A stretch of DNA of 64,000 nt from Deltaproteobacteria bacterium (GCA_020848545.1 JADLHZ010000112.1:1-64000); one strand, 5' to 3'. Shown: positions 1-8,520, counted from the first letter of the stretch. The notes: generated from the letters alone by a model not told the origin. Program-made: numbers and translations.

Positions 1-43
1 CCTGCATCGCATCGTCTCCATGCTCGTCAAGATGACCTCGTAG
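1..43 (+). CDS. C-terminal end of an unidentified gene (partial)
   Basis: The first 43 bases read in frame 2 as a short tail ending LHRIVSMLVKMTS followed by a TAG stop at 41-43. The gene starts outside the window, so nothing can be said about its function. It converges on the minus-strand membrane-protein gene; between them lies a GAC-rich repeat. Whether this frame is really coding is inferred only from the adjacent minus-strand gene ending nearby. Confidence 0.35.
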   Translation, partial: LHRIVSMLVKMTS

Positions 44-63
44 CGCACTCCCAAAAAACCGGC

Positions 64-85
64 GACGGCGACGGCGACGTCAACG
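64..85 (+). repeat. Dispersed 22-bp GACGGCGAC repeat, copy 1
   Basis: A 22-base string beginning GACGGCGACGGCGACGTCA is repeated exactly at 5948-5969. Both copies sit just downstream of genes. If translated it would read like GDGDGDVN, a calcium-loop-like peptide, but neither copy lies in a gene. It may be a short dispersed intergenic element or coincidence of low-complexity sequence. Confidence 0.5.
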
Positions 86-121
86 CCTACGGCTACGAGC
101 AATCTTCATGCGGTCGAAGGA

Positions 122-697
122 CTAGCGCTTCAAGTACTTCGCCGCGCGATCTCCGAAGAACGCAAACGCCAAGCCGATGCCGAAGAAACGCGCCGTGCGG
201 CCGAGCACCGACGCCAGAATGAACATGGGCAGCGCCACGCCGACGAGCCCCGAGCCGATCGCGACGATCTTGTAGGGCGTGGGCATGATCGAGCAGGCGA
301 TGGCGAGGATCCAAAAGTTCTGCGTGAGCACGTCGCGCAGCGTCGTATCGACGTGCCAGCTCCGAATGGAAAAATGCAAGGGCAAGCTCGGATCGATCGC
401 GAGAAAGCTGGTCAAGCCGTTGGCGATCGCGTGCCCGAGCGCGTAGCCGGCGAGCCCCCCAAGGAGCGACGCCACGGTGCCGACCAACGCGTAGAACGGC
501 GCTCGCTTCGGATGCGCCATCACCATCGGGATCAAGAGCGCAAACGGCGGGATCGGAAACACCGACCCGTCGATGAACGCCACCACCGCGAGCGCCACGA
601 GCGCGTGCGGCGTGTTGGCCATGGCCGCGACACGCGCGCGTAGCTTCGCGAGCCCCGCCAAAGGCTTCGCCGCGGGAGTCTGTGCGTCGCCGACCAT
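122..697 (-). CDS. VTT/DedA-type (YqaA-like) membrane protein
   Basis: About 191 residues with several hydrophobic segments (around ALVALAVVAFIDGSVFPIPPFALLIPM, then a glycine-rich helix and two C-terminal helices). The pattern, with a proline-rich re-entrant-like stretch near the first helix, fits the SNARE-associated/VTT (DedA, YqaA) integral membrane family; members are implicated in lipid scrambling and envelope homeostasis. The ATG at 697 shares one base with the stop of the upstream dehydrogenase (TGATG), so the two are translationally coupled; an in-frame start further upstream would overlap that gene. The substrate is unknown. Confidence 0.7.
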   Translation of the reverse strand: MVGDAQTPAAKPLAGLAKLRARVAAMANTPHALVALAVVAFIDGSVFPIPPFALLIPMVMAHPKRAPFYALVGTVASLLGGLAGYALGHAIANGLTSFLAIDPSLPLHFSIRSWHVDTTLRDVLTQNFWILAIACSIMPTPYKIVAIGSGLVGVALPMFILASVLGRTARFFGIGLAFAFFGDRAAKYLKR

Positions 698-1461
698 CAC
701 ATCGACAAGCCACCGTCGACGTCGATGCAACGGCCGTTGAAGTAGTCGCACTCGATCACGAACTTCACCGCCACCCAGATGTCTTCCGGCAGGCCGATGC
801 GCGCGACCGGGATCATGGAGACGAGCTGATCGCGCGCCTTCTGGTTCATGCCTTGAGTCATCGGCGTCTCGATCATGCCCGGGGCAACGGCGCCGCAGCG
901 GATGCCGAAGGGCGCGAACTCGCGGGCCCAGGTGTTCGTGTTCATCGCCAGCGCGGCCTTCGCCGACACGTAGTTCGACTGGCCACGGTTACCGTGCCGC
1001 GCGATCGAGCTCATGTTGACGATGACGCCCTTGTCGCCGGCCTCGACCATCTTCGCCACCGTCTCGCGCACCATCAGCGTGGCGCCGGTGAGGTTGACGC
1101 CGATGACCGCGTTCCAGTTTTCGAGCGACAGCTTCTTCACCTGGCCGGTCTCTTTGTCCTTCTTCACGAGCAGGCCGTCGCGCAGGATGCCGGCGTTGTT
1201 GATGAGGCCGTTGAGCCCGCCCATTTGCTGGTGCGCCCAAGCGACGAACTCCGTGCACTGCCCTTCGTTCGAGACGTCGAGCTTCTTCGTGAAGATCTTG
1301 CCCGGCAGGCCTTTCGCTTCGGCTTCGAGCGACTTCAGCCCGTCTTCGAGCACGTCGCCCGCGGTGACTTGCGCGCCGGCTTGGGCGAGGCGGAGCGAGA
1401 AGTGACGGCCCATGCCTTGGGCGCCGCCGGTGACGATGAGCTTCAGCTTCGAGAGTTCCAT
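697..1461 (-). CDS. Short-chain dehydrogenase/reductase (FabG-like)
   Basis: A 254-residue classical SDR. The N-terminal nucleotide motif TGGAQGMG, the NNAG motif, and the catalytic Ser with YxxxK (MSSIARHG...NYVSAK) are all present, and the C-terminus ends VDGGLSM as in 3-oxoacyl-ACP reductases. The family reduces or oxidises carbonyl/hydroxyl groups with NAD(P)H; the actual substrate cannot be told. The start at 1461 is chosen because AAAGGAG lies about 6 bases upstream; a longer in-frame start at 1500 lacks such support. It is co-transcribed with the membrane protein downstream and divergent from the lipoprotein at 1509. Confidence 0.85.
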   Translation of the reverse strand: MELSKLKLIVTGGAQGMGRHFSLRLAQAGAQVTAGDVLEDGLKSLEAEAKGLPGKIFTKKLDVSNEGQCTEFVAWAHQQMGGLNGLINNAGILRDGLLVKKDKETGQVKKLSLENWNAVIGVNLTGATLMVRETVAKMVEAGDKGVIVNMSSIARHGNRGQSNYVSAKAALAMNTNTWAREFAPFGIRCGAVAPGMIETPMTQGMNQKARDQLVSMIPVARIGLPEDIWVAVKFVIECDYFNGRCIDVDGGLSM

Positions 1462-1508
1462 GGCAGACTCCTTTGGTTCGTGGGCCGGTGGCGTTATCAT
1501 GGAGGGTG

Positions 1509-3245
1509 ATGCGAAGTCTCGTCTGCGCGCTGATTCTGACGGCTGGATGCAACCGTGGCTTGGTCAAAGTGAAGACCGGCGCCGCCTGCACGCCCGGCAC
1601 GAGCATCGAGTGCACCTGCCGAAGCGGCGCCGCCGGTTCGCAGCAATGTGAGAGCGACGCCAAGAGCTACAGCGACTGCAGCTGCGAACGGCAGCTCGGA
1701 TTCTTGGTCGGCCCGCCAGCGTCGCTCACCGCCGGCAAGACCTTCTCTCTGCACCTCGTCGTCCAGGACTCCTTTGGCGACATCCGCGATGACGACAACG
1801 CCCGCGTCACGCTCGCGTTGGAAGGCATGGGCACGCTCGACGGCGACGTGCTCGGCCGCTTCCAGGAAGGTGAAGTACAGTTCAGCGGCCTCAGCGTCAC
1901 GACCGTGCAAGCCGGCGCGCGGATCGTCGCGACGAGTCGCGGTCAGAGCGTGACGAGCGCGCCGTTCACCGTGACGACCGGCCCGCCCGTGCAGCTCGCG
2001 TGGAAGGATCCGCTGCCGCTCGTCGTCATCTCCGGCGTGCCGCTCGAGCCGGTGCCCGAGATCGTGGTGCGCGACGCGTTCGGCAACGTGACGATGCCGC
2101 CGAGCCCGATCCTCGTCACCTTGATGACCACCGAGTCGCTCGTCGCGGTGGCGCCGAGCGTCGTGTTCATGAGCGGCGAGGCGCAGGCGATCGCCGACCT
2201 GCGCTTGACCGGTGGCGCCCAAGCGGTGCGCGTCGTCGCCTCCGCTGGCGGGCTACAGTCGGCGATCTCGAACGCGATGCAAGTCGTGGCGATCGACCCC
2301 GAGTGGCCGTCGACGCGGGTACCGGACTCGCCGACCTTGTTCTGCGGCAACGGCGTCGTGCACGACGCTTCGCACTGCGAGAGCCTCGATCCGCCGGGCG
2401 ACCTGCAAGACGGCGCGCGGCTGTCTCCTCCGCTCGGGCTCGAGACGAGCGGCGGCGTGCTCTTCGATCGAACGACCGGCCTCGTCTGGGAAGCGACCGA
2501 GCGCCCCTTCGGGCCGACGACCAACGACCTGCCGAGCGCGATTTCGCACTGCGCGGCGTTGACGCAAGGCGGCCTCAGCTGGCGCCTGCCCACGCGCTGG
2601 GAAGCCATCACCCTGCTCGACCTCGGCGCGGTGAACTTGAACCACAGCCTGTACACGACGAGCGTCGGGCTCGCGCCGAACGTCGGCAACTGGGCGGTCA
2701 ACATGACCGGAAACACTTACGCCGCGCCGCTCAGCGCGCTCTACACGCGCTGCGTCTCCGGGCCGCCGCTCGTCGACGGCAGCGCGGGCGCTCCGGCCGG
2801 CCAGTACGCGCCCTTCGTGCTGCTGAGCCCCACCGTTCGCGATCTGCGCACGCACCTCGACTGGCAGCGCTCGAGCTCGAGTGGCCTCGTCACCTGGACG
2901 CAAGCCCTCGTCTACTGCCGCGATCTCATCGTCGATGGCGTGGACGATTGGCGGCTGCCCACCATGAAGGAGCTCTTGTCGATCTCGGATGTGCGGCGGA
3001 CGAACCCGACCTTCGATCCGGCGGCCTTCCCCGACGGCAACGCCGCGTCGCATTGGTGGACGTCGAGCGCGGTGCACCTGTGGCAGGATCCCGCGACGAC
3101 GACGACCGACAACGGCGTGTGGGTGATCGCGGCGCTCGATGGGCGGACGGACGTGGTGAACGCCCTCGACGGGACGCAGCGGTATGGGACGAGCACCGGG
3201 AACATCTTCCCGCCGCGCGCGCGATGCGTGCGGGACGGGGATTAG
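1509..3245 (+). CDS. Lipoprotein with DUF1566 (Lcl C-terminal) domains
   Basis: 578 residues. The start MRSLVCALILTAGC gives a signal peptide with lipobox LTAGC; GGAGG lies immediately upstream. Residues about 20-60 are Cys-rich (TGAACTPG...CTC...CSC). A middle region holds two Ig-like/invasin-like segments (phrases such as VVQDSFGDIRDDDNARVTL and VVRDAFGNVTMPP). The C-terminal half has two DUF1566-type segments, recognisable by FDRTTGLVWE, WRLPTRWEAITLLD and WRLPTMKELLSISD. DUF1566 proteins are secreted or surface-bound, with collagen-like/adhesin and fimbrial contexts known. A cell-surface adhesive role is inference. It overlaps the convergent gene at its 3' end by 4 bases. Confidence 0.75.
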   Translation: MRSLVCALILTAGCNRGLVKVKTGAACTPGTSIECTCRSGAAGSQQCESDAKSYSDCSCERQLGFLVGPPASLTAGKTFSLHLVVQDSFGDIRDDDNARVTLALEGMGTLDGDVLGRFQEGEVQFSGLSVTTVQAGARIVATSRGQSVTSAPFTVTTGPPVQLAWKDPLPLVVISGVPLEPVPEIVVRDAFGNVTMPPSPILVTLMTTESLVAVAPSVVFMSGEAQAIADLRLTGGAQAVRVVASAGGLQSAISNAMQVVAIDPEWPSTRVPDSPTLFCGNGVVHDASHCESLDPPGDLQDGARLSPPLGLETSGGVLFDRTTGLVWEATERPFGPTTNDLPSAISHCAALTQGGLSWRLPTRWEAITLLDLGAVNLNHSLYTTSVGLAPNVGNWAVNMTGNTYAAPLSALYTRCVSGPPLVDGSAGAPAGQYAPFVLLSPTVRDLRTHLDWQRSSSSGLVTWTQALVYCRDLIVDGVDDWRLPTMKELLSISDVRRTNPTFDPAAFPDGNAASHWWTSSAVHLWQDPATTTTDNGVWVIAALDGRTDVVNALDGTQRYGTSTGNIFPPRARCVRDGD

Positions 3246-4297
3246 GCCGCCTGCGTCGATACTTCGTCATCCCCTAACGCCGCGGCGATGAGCGCGTCGA
3301 TCGTCGTCGCTGAGCCGCCCCGGCTCTGGGCGTTCACGGCGCGGGTCAACGCGGCGTTCAGCGGCGTCTTCAACCCGAGCGACTCGCCAATGCGCACGAT
3401 GGCACCGTTCAGCTCGTCGATCTCCGTCGGCTCTCCTCGCCGCAAGCTCTGCAGCGTCGAGCCGAGCATCTCCATCTCTTGCGACAGCACCTTCTCGGCC
3501 TGCCGCTTCACCAACGCGATCGCCGCCGCGTCGGGCAACATCGCCACGAGGCGCATCAGCATCGGCGACGCCCACGGGATCTTCGCGAGCTTCACCTGCG
3601 AGGCCTTCGCGACCAGCATCCCTTCGCGCATCACCGTCAACACGAGCCACGGCCCGAAGGGGTGAGCAAAGATGCGCCGCGCAGGCAAGTTCGTCGCCGC
3701 GAAGAGCGCGTTGTTCAAGTTCACGATGAGCTTCGACCAGCGCGCCCCAGCGAGCGACTTCACGGGCAGCACGTCGACGCCGCGCGCGAGCAGCTGATAC
3801 GCCGGCGTTTGCCGCATCCCCACGTTCTTCGCCTCGTCGTCGCTGCCGAGGCCGATCGCCAGGCGATCCCGCTCGCCGCAGAGGATCTCGACCTCGCCGG
3901 GCTTCAACGACGTGGCGGTGAAGGTGATGATCGCGCCGTAGGCGTCGACGTTCGGCGCGGCGCGCTTGAGCACGGCATCAGCGGAGAGCCCGTTCTGGCA
4001 TACGACGATCGCGCTCTCTTGTCCGCGGCCACGACAGTACATCTCGATCGCCTGCGGCAGCGCGTAGGTCTTTGGCGTCATCAGCACGACCGGCGCGCTC
4101 GCCAGCGTGGCGATCTCGGCGCGAATCGGCACGATCGAACAACCGAGGCGCTTCGCCCAAAGGCCGCGCTGCTGTAGATCGCGCTCGCGCTCCTTGCGGA
4201 CGACGACCTCCACGCGCACGCCGCTCCGACTCAAGGCGTCGGCGAGCGCGAGCCCCACCGCGCCGGCGCCGACGATGCTGACTTCGGGAGCGCTCAT
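3242..4297 (-). CDS. Ketopantoate reductase-like (2-dehydropantoate 2-reductase family)
   Basis: 351 residues. The N-terminus VSIVGAGAVGLALADAL is the Rossmann GxGxxG motif of ApbA/PanE enzymes; the KLIVNLNNALFAAT helix and the C-terminal PTEIDELNGAIVRIGESLG segment are typical of the C-terminal domain, with the Lys and the Asn/Glu active-site positions visible. PanE reduces 2-dehydropantoate to pantoate with NADPH in coenzyme A synthesis. Many paralogues act on other 2-oxo acids, so panE is not assigned. The start MSAPEVS at 4297 is chosen because family members begin just before the nucleotide motif. It is divergent from pepA. Confidence 0.8.
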   Translation of the reverse strand: MSAPEVSIVGAGAVGLALADALSRSGVRVEVVVRKERERDLQQRGLWAKRLGCSIVPIRAEIATLASAPVVLMTPKTYALPQAIEMYCRGRGQESAIVVCQNGLSADAVLKRAAPNVDAYGAIITFTATSLKPGEVEILCGERDRLAIGLGSDDEAKNVGMRQTPAYQLLARGVDVLPVKSLAGARWSKLIVNLNNALFAATNLPARRIFAHPFGPWLVLTVMREGMLVAKASQVKLAKIPWASPMLMRLVAMLPDAAAIALVKRQAEKVLSQEMEMLGSTLQSLRRGEPTEIDELNGAIVRIGESLGLKTPLNAALTRAVNAQSRGGSATTIDALIAAALGDDEVSTQAA

Positions 4298-4346
4298 GCA
4301 GGCCGGGACTCTACAAGAAGCGCGGCCGCCCGCCACAATTCCGATT

Positions 4347-4370
4347 TTGACACGCGCAAAAATCGCGTGT
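4347..4370 (+). promoter_or_regulatory. Putative pepA promoter with inverted repeat
   Basis: TTGACA (4347-4352) is followed 17 bases later by TTAGCC, a good -35 with a weak -10. An exact 7-bp inverted repeat (ACACGCG at 4350-4356, CGCGTGT at 4364-4370) overlaps the -35 and fills the spacer, so it could be an operator. It lies 16 bases before the pepA start in the divergent gap with the ketopantoate-reductase-like gene. Confidence 0.45.
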
Positions 4371-4385
4371 TAGCCGCCGAGCCCC

Positions 4386-5939
4386 ATGAAGATTCACTAT
4401 ACGACCGATGCCCTCGATGCCGCGGCGGGCGAAGTGCTCGCGGTGCAAGTTCACGCCAAGGCCGGCAGCAAGAACGACGAGGGCGACTTCGTCTACGACA
4501 AGCGCGTCGCGGCGCTCGATCAGGAGCTGTCGGGCGCGATCGCCGAGCTGGCGAAGGCCGAGCACTTTCGCGGCAAGCCGGACCAAGTGCTCACGCTGCA
4601 CACGCTCGGCAAGATCCGCGCGAAGACCTTGGTGCTCATCGGCGCTGGCCCCGAGAACAAGGCAACCCTGACGAACGATCGCGCGTTCGCGGCGGCGGCG
4701 CTGCGCCGGGCCTCGGCGCTGCGGGCGAAGAACTTCGTGCTCGCGCCGGCGCCGGCCGATCGCAACGCCGCCGAGCGCGTGGAAGCGATGCTCGTCGGCG
4801 CGCGCCTCGCAGGCTACCGCTTCGATCGCTACCGCACGAAGGATCTAAAGGACGCGCCGCCGAAGGTCGCCGACGTGACGATCGCGCTCAAGGCAAACAA
4901 GGATTTTCCGCGGGCGGAAGAACGCGCGAAGCGGCTCGCGCAAGGCGTCGCCCTCGCGCGCGATCTCATCAATGAGCCGGCGAGCGTCGTCTATCCCGAG
5001 AGCTTCGCCAAAGAGGCGCGGCGAACGGCGAAGGATCACGGCCTCGAGATCACCGTGCTCGAGCCGAAGGAGCTCGAGAAGGAGAAGTTCGGCATGCTGC
5101 TCGCCGTCGGCCAAGGCTCGGATCATCCGCCACGCGTCGTGCACATGGTCTACAAGCCGAAGAAAGCGAGCGGCAAGGTGATCGCGCTCATCGGCAAGGG
5201 CGTCACCTTCGACTCGGGCGGCCTGTCGCTCAAGCCGGCGCAGAGCATGGAAGACATGAAGATCGACATGTCGGGCGGCGCCGCCGTGCTCGGCACCATG
5301 AGCGCGCTCTCGGCCTACGGCATCGCGCACGAGGTGCACGGCTTCGTCGGCCTCGTCGAGAACATGCCGAGCGGCGGAAGCTATCGGCCGGGCGACGTGC
5401 TCACGAGCCGAAAGGGCACGACGGTCGAGGTGAACAACACCGACGCTGAAGGCCGCCTCGTGCTCGGCGACGTCATCGACTACGCGAAGAGCAAAGTGAA
5501 GCCGGACGCGATCGTCGATCTCGCGACGCTGACCGGCGCCTGCATGGTCGCGCTCGGGCCGACGACGGCGGGCCTGTTCAGCAACGACGACGGGCTCGCG
5601 GATGCGATCTTGGCCAGCGCCAAAGCGGCGGGCGAGGATTTTTGGCGCCTGCCGTTGAACGACGCGCTGAAGGAGCAATTGAAGAGCGACGTCGCCGACA
5701 TGAAGAACACGGGCGATCGCATGGGCGGCGCGATCACCGGCGCGTTGTTCTTGAAGGAGTTCGCCGGCGAAACGACGTGGGCGCACTTGGACATCGCCGG
5801 ACCGGCGAGCTCGTCGAAGGACAAGGGCATCCTGACGAAGGGCGGCGTCGGGTTTGGGATCGCGACGTTGATCGCGTTGTTGCAGCGGGCGGACTTGGGC
5901 GGGGAGAAGCCCGCGAAGAAGAAGACGGCGAAGCGCTAG
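4386..5939 (+). CDS. pepA: Leucyl aminopeptidase (peptidase M17)
   Basis: 517 residues, normal length for M17. The N-terminal macrodomain-like region covers about residues 1-170. The C-terminal catalytic domain shows the metal and catalytic signatures GKGVTFDSGGLSLKP, the aspartate cluster around MEDMKIDMSGGAAV and the family signature NTDAEGRL, followed by DLATLTGA. It removes N-terminal amino acids from peptides using two divalent metals as a cytosolic hexamer. The tail GGEKPAKKKTAKR is basic. The start at 4386 (MKIHYTTD) fits the promoter-like sequence just upstream. Confidence 0.95.
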   Translation: MKIHYTTDALDAAAGEVLAVQVHAKAGSKNDEGDFVYDKRVAALDQELSGAIAELAKAEHFRGKPDQVLTLHTLGKIRAKTLVLIGAGPENKATLTNDRAFAAAALRRASALRAKNFVLAPAPADRNAAERVEAMLVGARLAGYRFDRYRTKDLKDAPPKVADVTIALKANKDFPRAEERAKRLAQGVALARDLINEPASVVYPESFAKEARRTAKDHGLEITVLEPKELEKEKFGMLLAVGQGSDHPPRVVHMVYKPKKASGKVIALIGKGVTFDSGGLSLKPAQSMEDMKIDMSGGAAVLGTMSALSAYGIAHEVHGFVGLVENMPSGGSYRPGDVLTSRKGTTVEVNNTDAEGRLVLGDVIDYAKSKVKPDAIVDLATLTGACMVALGPTTAGLFSNDDGLADAILASAKAAGEDFWRLPLNDALKEQLKSDVADMKNTGDRMGGAITGALFLKEFAGETTWAHLDIAGPASSSKDKGILTKGGVGFGIATLIALLQRADLGGEKPAKKKTAKR

Positions 5940-5947
5940 ATTTCGGT

Positions 5948-5969
5948 GACGGCGACGGCGACGTCAACG
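5948..5969 (+). repeat. Dispersed 22-bp GACGGCGAC repeat, copy 2
   Basis: An exact match to the string at 64-85, here 9 bases after the pepA stop. The flanks differ. Just downstream (6013-6035) CCTCAA and TTGAGG form a 6-bp inverted repeat with an 11-base loop, not followed by a T run, so a terminator is not convincing. Confidence 0.5.
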
Positions 5970-6126
5970 GCGACGGATACGACAACAGTCCAGAACAAAA
6001 CGTGGCAACCCGGCCTCAAACACGGCGATATTGAGGTTGGAGGCGTGCGTGTACGGACCGCGGACACAAGGTCGTAAACGCGTCGGGCTGTTTCAGCGCC
6101 CGAAGCCCCGCCGTTTGAAGCGCGGC

Positions 6127-6969
6127 ATGGTCTCGCTCGACGACTCCTTGCTCGCCGCGAGCGCCCGCCCCGCTGTCTACTCCGCGCATCAACCGCTCGT
6201 GCGCGGCCTCGCGATTCCGCTGTGCGCGCCGACGATGGTGGCGCCGCCGATCGGCGGCAAGCCCTTCATCGATCGCCTCGATCCCAAAGACGTGATGGCC
6301 GCGCCGATCGTCGACACCACGCTCACCGCCACGCTGCTCGGCTTCGCCCAGGTGAAGCCCGAGGGCGCGCGCAAGGTGGTGATGACGCGGCACCCATCCG
6401 AAGACGTGGTCGTTCGCCTCTATCACGAGACGCAAAACGGCCTGATCTACCCCACGTGGGTGCTCGCCCGCAGCCACAAGCAAGCGCAGACCGCGAACTC
6501 CGACTCGACCGTGGCGGAAGACGGGTCGACCGCGTCCGACGAACGTAAGACGATGGGCATGCTCTTCTGCCAATACGTCACGAAGGCGCTCGCCAACACG
6601 ATGAAGATTCTGCACGGAAAGCCGGCGTCGTTTCGTCTCGCCTCGCTCGTGCGAACTCTGACGGGACGCAATTTGGCGCACGTGAACATGGCCGAGCGCG
6701 ACACCTGCTGGGAAGCGTTGCTCAACGCGATCTGCGAGCGCCGCCCCGTTTACGCGAGCACGACCGAGACGAACCCGCAGCACGCCAAGCGGCGCAAGCT
6801 GTGCCCATCGACCGCGATCGTGATCTTGGAAGCGTTCGAGCTGCGCGGCGAGCGTTACGTATGCGTGTTCGATCCCGAGGGCGCCGCTGCCGGCACCTCG
6901 CCGACGCCGAAGGACATGCTGCTCGCGGACTTGCTCGGCGAGCTCGACGGGCTCTACGTCGTCGCTTAG
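6127..6969 (+). CDS. Uncharacterised protein, possibly calpain-like fold
   Basis: 280 residues from the ATG at 6127 (MVSLDDSLLAAS); an upstream in-frame start at 6031 would pass through repeat-like intergenic sequence and is less likely. No signal peptide or membrane segment is seen. The part around SFRLASLVRTLTGRNLAH...CWEALLNAICERRPVYASTT followed by a beta-rich AIVILEAFELRGERYVCVFDPEG resembles the C-terminal half of the calpain protease fold, but the expected catalytic His is not evident. This is a weak structural guess; the gene is otherwise unrecognised. Confidence 0.55.
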   Translation: MVSLDDSLLAASARPAVYSAHQPLVRGLAIPLCAPTMVAPPIGGKPFIDRLDPKDVMAAPIVDTTLTATLLGFAQVKPEGARKVVMTRHPSEDVVVRLYHETQNGLIYPTWVLARSHKQAQTANSDSTVAEDGSTASDERKTMGMLFCQYVTKALANTMKILHGKPASFRLASLVRTLTGRNLAHVNMAERDTCWEALLNAICERRPVYASTTETNPQHAKRRKLCPSTAIVILEAFELRGERYVCVFDPEGAAAGTSPTPKDMLLADLLGELDGLYVVA

Positions 6970-7078
6970 CCCGTTTTGGGACTGACACGCCCGCCGCGAG
7001 ACACCGTCACGCCTGCGCGCGTTCGTGGGCGAGCTGAGCACGGGAATCGCTGGCGCACACGTTGCACAATGTGGGGGG

Positions 7079-7507
7079 ATGTCACGTCGCGGCGTGGTGC
7101 TCTTCGCTCTTCTCGCCTCTGCCTGCGGCGGCCGCATCACCGATCCCGAAGCGTTCTTCCAGCCGGCCTCGCGCTTCGCCTGTGAAGTCGACGTGATGGA
7201 GACGATCATCAAGCCGCGCTGCGCGAACGCCGGCTGCCACGAGTCGAAGGCGCCGGCCGGCGGCCTCGCGCTCGACTCGATCGCGGCGTGGCAGGGGCTC
7301 GTGAACCAGCCCGCGTTCGGCTGCAACAAGGCGCCGCTCCTCAGCCCGACCAATCCGCTCGAGGGCCACTTGTTCGAGAAGGTCGAAGACGCGCGGCCGC
7401 GTTGCGGATCGCCGATGCCGATGACCGGCGCGCGCCTCACCGCCGCCGAGCTCGACTGTCTGCGCCGCTTCGTCCTCACCGAGGTCGCACCGCTGGAGGC
7501 ACCGTGA
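7079..7507 (+). CDS. Lipoprotein with C-X4-CH haem-like motif
   Basis: 142 residues starting MSRRGVVLFALLASACGG, a lipoprotein signal with lipobox LASAC, preceded by GGGGGG. The motif CANAGCH (C-X4-C-H) followed by AGGLALDS is the arrangement seen in many myxobacterial and planctomycete cytochrome-c-like lipoproteins, and a PMPMTGARLTAAEL stretch could supply the Met ligand. Haem attachment is therefore plausible but unproven because the spacing is not the standard CxxCH. Its stop overlaps the GTG start of the outer-membrane protein gene, so the two are co-expressed. Confidence 0.65.
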   Translation: MSRRGVVLFALLASACGGRITDPEAFFQPASRFACEVDVMETIIKPRCANAGCHESKAPAGGLALDSIAAWQGLVNQPAFGCNKAPLLSPTNPLEGHLFEKVEDARPRCGSPMPMTGARLTAAELDCLRRFVLTEVAPLEAP

Positions 7508-8520
7508 CGCGCGCGCTGATCATCGCCCTCGTGCTCGTCGTTTGCGCGGGCGCCGAGGCCGCCAAGAAGAGGCCCCGCCGCAGCGAATCACCCGTCCGTG
7601 TGCAGACCACCGCGCCCGCCGTCACCGGCACCGCCGAGGCCGACGCCCTCGCCGTCCTCCGCGCCCAAACCGAAAAGGGACCGGGGAGGCCGCCAACGGG
7701 GTCGCCAACGGACCGGGGACGCGACGACGAAAAGGGACCGGGGACGCTCGAAGTGAAAAGGGACCGGGGAAGCTTTCGCGACGAAAAGGGACCGGGGAGG
7801 GTTTCGGCGCCGGTGATCGACGTGTTCGTCGGCACGCGGGTGTTCTCGCGGACGCTCGTGTTCAACGACGATCTCTTCGGGCGCTATCGGCCGCATCGGC
7901 TGCCGTTCTCGGCGGCGATCACGGCGAGCCTCGAGTATTTCCCGGGCCGCCACGCAGGCACCGGTGCGTACGCGCACTTCGGAGCGATCGCCGGCTTCGA
8001 CTATGCGCTCGGCGTGCGCACGCAGGACGCCGCGACCGGAAGCGCAGCGGCGACGCAAGTGTTCGGCGGCTACGGCGGCCTCAAAGCGCGGCTGCCGTTC
8101 GCGCGCACCGGCGAGGCGTTCGCGAGCTTCGCGGTCGGCGTCGCGGAGACCAGCTTCGGCACGGCGCCGCTCGGGCCCGACGGCGCGTATCTGATGCCGC
8201 TCCGTTACACCTCGCTGCGCCCCGCGATCGGCTTGCGCTACTCCGTCAGTCGCTTCGCTGGCTTCGCCACCTTCTCGTACTTCGGCGTCGTCCACGCCGG
8301 CGCGCTCGTCGCCGAGCACTTTCCCCGCGCGAGCGTGCACGGCATCGGACTGGACGCCGGCCTCGCCATCCTGCTCACGTCGTGGCTGGAAGCGCGCGCC
8401 GCGTTCGAGTGGCGCCGCATGGTCGCCGACATGCATTCGAAGCCCGGGGACTCACACGTGCTCGGCGGCTTCGTCGATCAAACGCTCGGCGGAACGATCG
8501 GGCTCGCGTTGCGCCTCTAA
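7504..8520 (+). CDS. Outer-membrane beta-barrel-like protein carrying repeat-encoded EKGPG peptides
   Basis: 338 residues from GTG at 7504, overlapping the upstream stop (GTGA). Residues 1-20 (MTRALIIALVLVVCAGAEAA) form a signal peptide. From about residue 105 on, alternating beta-strand-like segments rich in Gly, Tyr and Phe (SLEYFPGRHAG, FGAIAGFDYALGVR, VFGGYGGLKARLPF, GLRYSVSRFAGFATFSYFGV) and a terminal aromatic/Leu strand (GTIGLALRL) suggest a small outer-membrane barrel. Residues about 56-99 are encoded by four full and one partial copy of the dispersed GGGACCGGGGA repeat, giving EKGPG three times. That stretch looks like a linker expanded by repeat insertion. Its specific function is unknown. 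Confidence 0.7.
   Translation: MTRALIIALVLVVCAGAEAAKKRPRRSESPVRVQTTAPAVTGTAEADALAVLRAQTEKGPGRPPTGSPTDRGRDDEKGPGTLEVKRDRGSFRDEKGPGRVSAPVIDVFVGTRVFSRTLVFNDDLFGRYRPHRLPFSAAITASLEYFPGRHAGTGAYAHFGAIAGFDYALGVRTQDAATGSAAATQVFGGYGGLKARLPFARTGEAFASFAVGVAETSFGTAPLGPDGAYLMPLRYTSLRPAIGLRYSVSRFAGFATFSYFGVVHAGALVAEHFPRASVHGIGLDAGLAILLTSWLEARAAFEWRRMVADMHSKPGDSHVLGGFVDQTLGGTIGLALRL
7671..7798 (+). repeat. GGGACCGGGGA repeat array inside a coding region
   Basis: Copies of CGAAAAGGGACCGGGGA or near variants lie at 7671-7687, 7709-7719 (partial), 7728-7744, 7754-7770 and 7782-7798. Spacers are 10 to 40 bases and irregular. The unit from about 7754 continues AGCTTTCGC, which can pair with GCGAAA of a following or preceding copy. 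The array keeps the host reading frame open. Confidence 0.9.

Noticed and set aside
6013-6035. Rho-independent terminator after pepA
   Set aside because: The 6-bp stem has an 11-base loop and no following T run.
6016-7479. A 487-codon minus-strand frame
   Set aside because: It lies opposite two genes with good starts and signals; Arg/Ala-rich shadow sequence.
7671-7798. CRISPR-like repeat array
   Set aside because: Spacers are 10 to 40 bases, irregular and coding; copies also occur singly elsewhere; no cas genes are present.
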